From Plakobranchus ocellatus (Eukaryota; Mollusca; Gastropoda; Plakobranchidae): a stretch of 23,523 nucleotides of DNA. The notes below the pieces were generated by a model. That model was given only the letters and a program-made list of their open reading frames with translations. It was not told the origin of the DNA and made no database searches. This document shows, in pieces, positions 18,375-23,523 of this stretch (its first letter is position 1; each line of letters starts with the position of its first letter). The translations under genes were made by a program, and so were the position numbers. Location of the stretch: assembly GCA_019648995.1 (NCBI GenBank), contig BLXT01007309.1:994307-1017829 (forward strand), in the 5' to 3' direction.

Positions 18375-19155
18375 GATAATTTTCTTCTATTTTCCTAAAC
18401 TCATCTCCTTCTTTCCTTCCTTTTTCTCTCTCTATCTATCAGCGCTCTCTCTTTTCTCTGACTTCGTCTCTTCTTCCCATGTTTCGCTTTTCGCAAGCTT
18501 AAAAAAATTTATCATTTCAAGGGCTATCATCCATACCTTACAACTTACAGTTACAGCAATCGTGTTTGGTGATTTTAGTTTCCTCCCTTGTTTTGTCTTT
18601 CTCTCCCTCACTCTCTATCGCTATCTGCCTCTTTGTCTCTCTGAGTCCTCTTCTCTCTCTCTGTTTTTTTCTGCCTCCTCTCTGACTGTCTCTCTACTCT
18701 CTTTCTCTGTGTACAGATATCTCACTCTATTTCTCTCTCTACCTGTTGCATCTTCCACTTCTGTCTCTCTCTCCCTCTATTTATCCTTTGCTTCTTTTGC
18801 TTATCTCTCTCTCTCTCTCTCTCTCCCTCTCTCTTATCTCTCCTCTATGCTTCTCCCTCTTTTTCTAATGCTACTCCTCTTTCCCTCTACCTTTTGCTTC
18901 TTTACTTTTGTCTGCCTGTCTCTCTCTCGCCCTCCCTCTGTCCTTCGCTTCTACTTGTCTTTTTCTCTCTGTGTCACACTCTCTCTTTGTCTTTTCTTTC
19001 TTCTCTGTGCTTTTCTCTCTACTCTTTTTCTCTGTGAAAAGATTTCTCTTTTATTGCCTTTTGCTTCTATTTCTCATCCTCCCCGTGTCAATCTTTTGCT
19101 TCCTCTGCTTTTTCCCCCTCTTCTCCCTTTTTTTCTGTCTTTGCGTGTGTGCGTA
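18375..19155 (+). repeat. Pyrimidine-rich (CT)n-derived low-complexity block
   Basis: About 780 bp is dominated by C and T on this strand, with many TCTCTC runs (purest near 18800-18832) and TTCC/TCTG variants. The long ORFs it creates (for example 278 codons from 18373) are Ser/Leu/Phe repeats caused by the composition and are not genes. A mixed-composition island interrupts the block at about 18495-18590. Confidence 0.85.
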
Positions 19156-19209
19156 ATTTTTGCACATATGCAAAATACAAAGCTATTTTCGAGCTTTTAT
19201 TTGCTTTAA

Positions 19210-19430
19210 TAATATAAAGGAATGAAAATTGCATGCCAACGCCTTGGAAATATTTTTTCTCCTTAGATTCTTACTCCGGATACGTCTTTTATTGCACATT
19301 GTGCGAGAAACAATTATTTTCCCATTGGTTTATTTTCTCGTGCCGAAATATGAAGGATAAATTAGTGATTCGCCATGTTGATTATTTCCCCTAAGTTTAA
19401 TTTTCTCATGCCGCAATGTAGACAACAACC

Positions 19431-19464
<34 letters not shown>

Positions 19465-19905
19465 AAAAATGATTAGAGATACGTTACAAATTATAGACGA
19501 AACAGTAAAGAAAATGAAAACAGTTATTTTCATTTCACATTGTACGAAATTTAATAATCTTCCCTCTAGTTTGTTTTTCGTGGGCCACTCTCCTTCTCCC
19601 TCTGTCCTATTTTTTGCTCTAGAACTACTACTGTCTCTCAATCATTCTTCATTTTTGTGTGTGTTTGTTTGTGCGCGCGCGTGCACCCCTTTTTCATATA
19701 CATAGTTCTTTTTGCGCCACGCATACTTGTTTTGCTTTTGACTTAGGCTTATAGATGCATGAAAATTGCATTCAAAGGTCTTGAACATTTTCCTTCAATT
19801 CCTCTCCCCATACACTGTCATTTTATTTCATATTGTTATGATTTTGAAATTCAGTTATCTTCTCCCTAGTTTATTTTTATCGGGCCGCAATATAAATAAC
19901 AAATT
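19210..19905 (+). repeat. Set of diverged local repeats
   Basis: A unit of the form CA(T)ATTGT...AATTATTTTCCC...AGTTTATTTTTCTCGTGCCGCAATAT recurs at about 19290-19350, 19380-19422, 19525-19590 and 19826-19892. An associated ATGAAAATTGCATNC...CTTGGAA(C)ATTTTCC segment appears at about 19222-19262 and 19757-19798. Short pyrimidine-rich spacers and the CAA array separate the copies. It may be a degraded tandem repeat or several insertions of one small element. Confidence 0.5.
19432..19464 (+). repeat. (CAA)11 microsatellite
   Basis: Eleven perfect CAA units are preceded by imperfect CAA/CCA units from about 19423 and followed by an A-run. Confidence 0.9.
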
Positions 19906-19995
19906 TGAGATACCTCGCAAATTATGCACGGAACGGTACTATGTAATAATCACAATCTATGCTGATAGTGATACCACCTTGTGTTCTTTGCACAG

Positions 19996-20041
19996 CGGTG
20001 CACCTGCCGACCCTGCCGCTAAGAGAGCACGTGAACTCTAG
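19996..20041 (+). CDS. Candidate terminal exon of an unrecognised gene
   Basis: After the acceptor TTGTGTTCTTTGCACAG, a frame in phase 2 reads GAPADPAAKRAREL and stops at TAG (20039-20041). Codon composition is GC-rich and coding-like compared with its AT-rich surroundings, and the exon ends in a small basic peptide. Read in phase 0 it would be RCTCRPCR plus stop, which looks less natural. A direct join to the phase-0 exon at 18052-18102 would force that second reading. No AATAAA is seen close downstream. The function is unknown. Confidence 0.4.
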
Positions 20042-20313
20042 TTTTAATATACGGTATCTCTATGGTCTCACGTAATATACTTCACCTTCATACATTCATG
20101 TACATTAAGTAATTTTTAGATGCATTTTTCGTCTTGAGCCAGAGAACTTATAAATATTATGAATGCACCAATGTACAAAATACCAAAACTACGAGCTATA
20201 ATTTGTTTTGAACAACATTATTTGTTTTGGTTCTTATTTAATTGATTAATTTTTTTAAGAGCACCGTTTTATATGGTGGCTTTGCTGTCACATGACAGAC
20301 GTTTACAAACATC
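20042..20313 (+). other. Upstream region and probable promoter/5'UTR of the LRMDA gene
   Basis: AT-rich, with a TATAAAT string at 20149-20155 about 160 bp before the ATG, probably too far to act as the TATA box unless the 5'UTR is long. It contains the E-box at 20287-20296. Confidence 0.4.
20287..20296. promoter_or_regulatory. Candidate M-box / E-box GTCACATGAC
   Basis: TCACATGA with G and C flanks matches the extended E-box bound by MITF/TFE bHLH-ZIP factors (M-box, CLEAR-like). It lies 18 bp upstream of the LRMDA start codon, in the promoter or 5'UTR. Binding is inferred from the motif and from the gene's known link to pigment cells. Confidence 0.4.
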
Positions 20314-20421
20314 ATGGCGGACCAGCTAAACAAAGTCGAAAACAATCTCATAAGCCGCACAGATAACTACAATGAGACAAGTCCTAACGGAAATTATAAT
20401 CCAACTTTTGCAGATGGACAG
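20314..20421 (+). CDS. LRMDA: LRMDA-like gene, exon 1
   Basis: Thirty-six codons run from ATG to GGACAG, followed by the donor CAG|GTATGC in phase 0. The peptide is polar and Asn-rich, with no signal peptide, which is consistent with a cytoplasmic protein. Confidence 0.75.
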
Positions 20422-23400
20422 GTATGCAGTTCGAAAAAGATTTTAGACTTAAATAAGATTGCCGTAAAGTATACTTAGCCTGCTGTGTCGCCATTTAGAT
20501 CTAGATCTAGAGTCTAGGTCTAGTTCTGACTTTTATAACTATCAGGCTTTATGTAATTACTAGATCTAGATCTAAATAAACCAGATTTCATTATGAAGAC
20601 TCAAAATCTGATCAGATTTCTTGATATGGCATATAATTTAGATATAGCTCTCAGGTGAGCCTAAATCTAAATCTAAAAATGTTCATGAAATGCGCCCTCT
20701 TCACATTCAGGCAAGACTTTCAAGATAATCCGGGGAGAGACTCAACGACTTCTAGATCTACAAGCTGCCGACAAAATGAAGAGGTTGCAGGCTAAGTTAA
20801 TGTAAGTGTGCTATTTTCACACAATATCTACACAATTTTGGCGTCTGCGACCTCTTCATTTCATTTTGTAGGTAGCTGAAAGTGTTTGATCCAGAAGTAA
20901 TTGGGCCTGTCCCTGTACCATCCCAAACTTTCAACTGTGCGCACAAACAAAGAGTAAATTGAATGAAAGGTAGATGCGAGCTAGACTGCTAGCCAACTTG
21001 TCATATCACAGTATAATCATTTAATGGTTTCTTTAACATCAATTGCTTTGTTTTTCTAAATTAATTGCTGAATTTGATCTGATCAACTAAAACTTGACTG
21101 CCACTGTCAGTTGTGGGCCAAACCTTATCTCAAAAAGAACCTTTTTAAAAAATGATATCCATTATATTAGTAGTAAGAAAAAGCATCAATTCATTTTAAA
21201 AACAAACATGTAACCATGTAAAACATATAACCCTTTGCCATTCACAAATTAAGAACTGAAATCTATCTAGAATCTTCCGTACTGAAAGGCATGATAAAAT
21301 TGTTCAGTCACATCACAAAATGAAAGTATCAATTGAAAGCATGCATGAAATGCCACCAATTTATCAATACCTTAGAAAAATATATATTAATTTTTATCAA
21401 TTTAAAGTTGCATTGGATTCCGCCTTTAAATAGATTAAAAGTAGTCGCTTTGGATTTCTCTGCTGGTATTATACTACAATTATACTATAAAATGTATGCA
21501 AATTTAGCATTTTGTATTGTAGCCTCTTTCTTCAGACTAATTTTAAGAATAATATCAATAAACAGGAGAGGAGGGTCAGATTGAGCCAAAACATGTGAAA
21601 ATACTTTGAGATAAAACTTAAGAGGTCAAGTATTTGTAATATTTGGCCATATCCACATTCTAAAACCAAGATTTCATTATGCCATAAGATATCTATGTGG
21701 TAGCACCACAAAATTATGTGGGAGAAAGTTAGCTTATTCTAAAAATGTTTTTCATTAGGATACTCCTCGAAGATGATATTATTACCAACTGTCATGCACT
21801 CAAACCACCCCCAGATCTCATGTATTTCAAGTTATTTTGATAAGAAATGTGTTTGACTTTGACCTAAAAATGTTAATTTTTTTTTATATTTATAATGATG
21901 ATATATATTTGTTCCTGCCACAATCATCACTACACATAGACTTGCCTACCCATGCCTGTTTTTATGCATAAAATTATAATTGTGCTCCAATCTTTAAAAT
22001 AATTTTAAAGTCATTTTTCTGTGGATTTTGAGGGATAAATCTTGTTGTTAAGTACGAAATACGTTGAAAAAATAATTTAAAATGTCTGCTTATTTGTGCA
22101 GTTACAAGATGGAAAACATGTATACAAAAGACATATAGGGCAAAAATGAATCCTTGGAAAACACTGAATCTAAATATAGAGCCTCAATTTCATTGGTGTG
22201 GCTTTCACAAAAATATATTCATTTTGTGTCCCTAATTTGCTGAAGGCTTTTGCAGGCTGCATCAAACTTGATTGAAGGCTAAATTTCAATTACCAAATTC
22301 TGTTCTTGTTGTACTCCTAGATTTTGAAAGCAGTGAACTTTTAATGCATATCATGGAAATCTAGATTTAGATCTAGGCACTAGGTAGATTAAGAGTTGTA
22401 ATGTGAGAAAAAGATCTCTAGACCTAGAATTGCCCATATTTTTTTAGATTGTAAAAGGGATTTATCTAGTTGTTTACATAATCTATTGATGTGAGTGTTT
22501 AAGGGAAAGAGTTTACATAATGTATTGATTTGAGTGTTTAAGGGAAAGGCCATCAAATGATGAATAGACTTGTTTGTGTTGCTTTATTGCCATGCACCTA
22601 TGTGAGGGCATCAGTGTTGTTTTTTGCGTACTTGCCAGCATATTGTGTCAACAATGACCACTTAAGTGTTGTGGGATTGAATTCATCCTCTTTAAAACAC
22701 TGTAATTTGATTAATTTTGCCTTATTAGGATGATGCATAGAAATCAGTTAACCTTTTGGCTGAAGAATAATTGCCTCCTTTTTGTAACCTACAAATGTTC
22801 ATCTCAAATAAATTCATTGATTTTGTTTTCCAGCTTTCCTTTATTGGACATGATGTGGAGACAATACCCCAGGAGCTTATACAAGATTATTGTAACATAA
22901 CAAAAAGACTAGACTTGAGCTTCAACAGGCTTATGTAAGTGTTGATTACTCACCTACAAAGTTTTATTTTTTTTTTCTATTTTTGAAGCGACTATTTCTT
23001 TTCATGGAATTGAAGTAGACAATAATGATTATCTTTCATTTCTCTGCTATGATGCAACTGAGAAATTGTTAGTATCTGCTTTTCTCTCTTTATGTATCTG
23101 CCCAAATTCTCTTAAATGTTGAGCCCTTTTTTTGTCTCCTACCTCCTTTATTTTAAATTTACCAGGGACAAAAATAATAATTTGCAGCTTTCAGTTTTTA
23201 TTTATGATGGTTTAAGTTTAGTTCAGCACTATTTCAATCTATGGTGAGCTAAAGAAACATGCGACAATACTATGACAATGATTAGGTGGACTGTAAGTTG
23301 TAATGAAAGTAAAAATTCCTGGAGTCAAATTTGTGTTCCTGTTATACTTTGCAATTGCTTGTAAATATTGCACTGGTGGGGGATAAAATTTCCCGTAGCT

Positions 23401-23523
23401 GATCTAGGGAATCAAGAGTGTGCAAAGTAATTATTCGTAGCTTGAGCAGAAAGAAGCTTTTAAATCGATAGCTTCTGCTTTATGTTCTTTCATATGTTTA
23501 TCCCCCCCCCCCCCCCCCTTTCC
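20314..23523 (+). CDS. LRMDA: LRMDA-like leucine-rich-repeat protein, 5' part (two exons visible)
   Basis: Exons 20314-20421 and 22834-22934 join in phase 0 and read MADQLNKVENN...NPTFADGQ then LSFIGHDVETIPQELI...ITKRLDLSFNRL. The second part closely matches the start of the vertebrate LRMDA (C10orf11) leucine-rich-repeat domain as I recall it: S-(Y/F)-I-G-x-D, E-I-P-x-x-L, and KRLDLSFN, which is the first LxLxxN repeat. LRMDA is a small LRR protein required for melanocyte differentiation; loss causes a form of oculocutaneous albinism in humans. The ATG has a good context (AACATCATGGCG). The remaining LRRs lie beyond the right edge. The first 36 residues are Asn-rich and differ from the vertebrate N-terminus as I recall it. 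Confidence 0.75.
20496..20574. repeat. AGATCTAGATCT-type repeat strings
   Basis: TAGATCTAGATCTAG at 20496-20510 and TAGATCTAGATCTA at 20561-20574 recur, with decayed copies such as CTAAATCTAAATCTAAA near 20661 and TAGATTTAGATCTAG at about 22362. The motif is very common in gastropod genomes in my experience and supports, without proving, that origin. Confidence 0.6.
20711..20801 (+). other. Candidate alternative exon in the LRMDA first intron
   Basis: Between TTCACATTCAG and the donor AAT|GTAAGTG, one frame reads KTFKIIRGETQRLLDLQAAD then KMKRLQAKL, an amphipathic, helix-like peptide with coding-like codon use. Its phases (1 in, 2 out) do not fit LRMDA exon 1 (phase 0 out) or exon 2 (phase 0 in). 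It would therefore need another partner exon, or be an untranslated or poison exon, or a relic. Confidence 0.25.
20763..20877. repeat. Imperfect inverted repeat with nested hairpin
   Basis: The left arm at 20763-20792 (AGCTGCCGACAAAATGAAGA...) is complementary, with small gaps, to 20841-20877 (...TCATTTTGTAGGTAGCT). Inside the loop, GTGTG (20806-20810) and CACAC (20818-20822) can form a second small stem. Confidence 0.6.
22472..22549 (+). repeat. Tandem duplication, 39-bp unit, two copies
   Basis: Units at 22472-22510 and 22511-22549 start GTTTACATAAT and differ at about three positions (for example CTATTGATG against GTATTGATT). The high identity suggests a recent duplication. Confidence 0.9.
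22834..22934 (+). CDS. LRMDA: LRMDA-like gene, exon 2 (first leucine-rich repeat)
   Basis: The acceptor is TTGATTTTGTTTTCCAG and the donor TTAT|GTAAGT. Thirty-three codons plus two bases (phase 2 out) encode SFIGHDVETIPQEL, then the first leucine-rich repeat, ITKRLDLSFNRL. The next exon lies outside the window. Confidence 0.85.
22935..23523 (+). other. Second intron of the LRMDA-like gene, incomplete
   Basis: No exon is seen before the window edge. It ends with the C homopolymer. Confidence 0.6.
23502..23518 (+). repeat. Homopolymer run of 17 C
   Basis: Seventeen consecutive C, followed by TTTTCC-type sequence. Such runs often vary in length or mark uncertain assembly. Confidence 0.95.

Larger units (their letters stand above)
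18103..19995 (+). other. Possible intron with a pyrimidine block and local repeats
   Basis: If 18052-18102 and 19996-20041 belong to one gene, this is intronic. No intermediate exon was identified. Contents are listed separately: the pyrimidine-rich block, the diverged repeats and the CAA array. Confidence 0.35.
20422..22833 (+). other. First intron of the LRMDA-like gene
   Basis: This 2.4-kb intron holds AGATCT-rich strings, a candidate alternative exon overlapping an inverted repeat (20711-20877) and a 39-bp tandem duplication (22472-22549). The ORF at 21333-21584 has no coding character. Confidence 0.6.

Noticed and set aside
18373-19209. 278-codon ORF rich in Ser, Leu and Phe that resembles a membrane protein
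   Set aside because: It follows entirely from the TC-rich block. It has no domain, no plausible codon pattern and no supporting start context.

Overview
The window is AT-rich metazoan genomic DNA. It has long introns with GT/AG junctions, short exons, AATAAA signals, two small DNA-transposon derivatives and a decayed LINE. Repeated AGATCTAGATCT-type strings and the transposon mix suggest a mollusc, probably a gastropod. That placement is inference, because nothing here is a species marker. All genes I can support are on the + strand.

Layout. (1) 28-99 looks like the last coding exon of an unidentified upstream gene, with an AATAAA at 133-138. (2) About 934-13030 is a nine-exon gene for a nucleolin-like nucleolar RNA-binding protein. 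It has a basic N-terminus, long Asp/Glu tracts alternating with Lys/Pro/Ser segments, two RRM domains, and an acidic C-terminal tail where animal nucleolins usually carry an RGG domain. The phases of all nine exons agree and give 578 residues; the initiator exon was not found. Its introns hold a hAT-like MITE (2068-2205), a pogo/Tigger-like MITE (3984-4405) and a 10-bp hairpin just upstream of an RRM exon. (3) About 14700-16136 is a 5'-truncated, frameshifted RTE-type LINE whose YADD catalytic box has decayed. (4) 18052-18102 and 19996-20041 are a candidate first exon and a candidate last exon, possibly of one small unrecognised gene. Between them lie a pyrimidine-rich block and a set of diverged local repeats. 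(5) From 20314 to the right edge lies the 5' part of a leucine-rich-repeat gene that I recognise as LRMDA (C10orf11). Two exons are visible, and a perfect GTCACATGAC E-box (MITF/TFE M-box type) lies 18 bp upstream of its ATG. The window ends in a 17-base C run.

The genes do not form a functional unit; this is an ordinary animal chromosomal segment. The most informative observations are the modular phase-1 exon design and twin split RRMs of the nucleolin-like gene, its internal 210-bp acidic-module duplication, and the M-box next to a pigment-cell gene.
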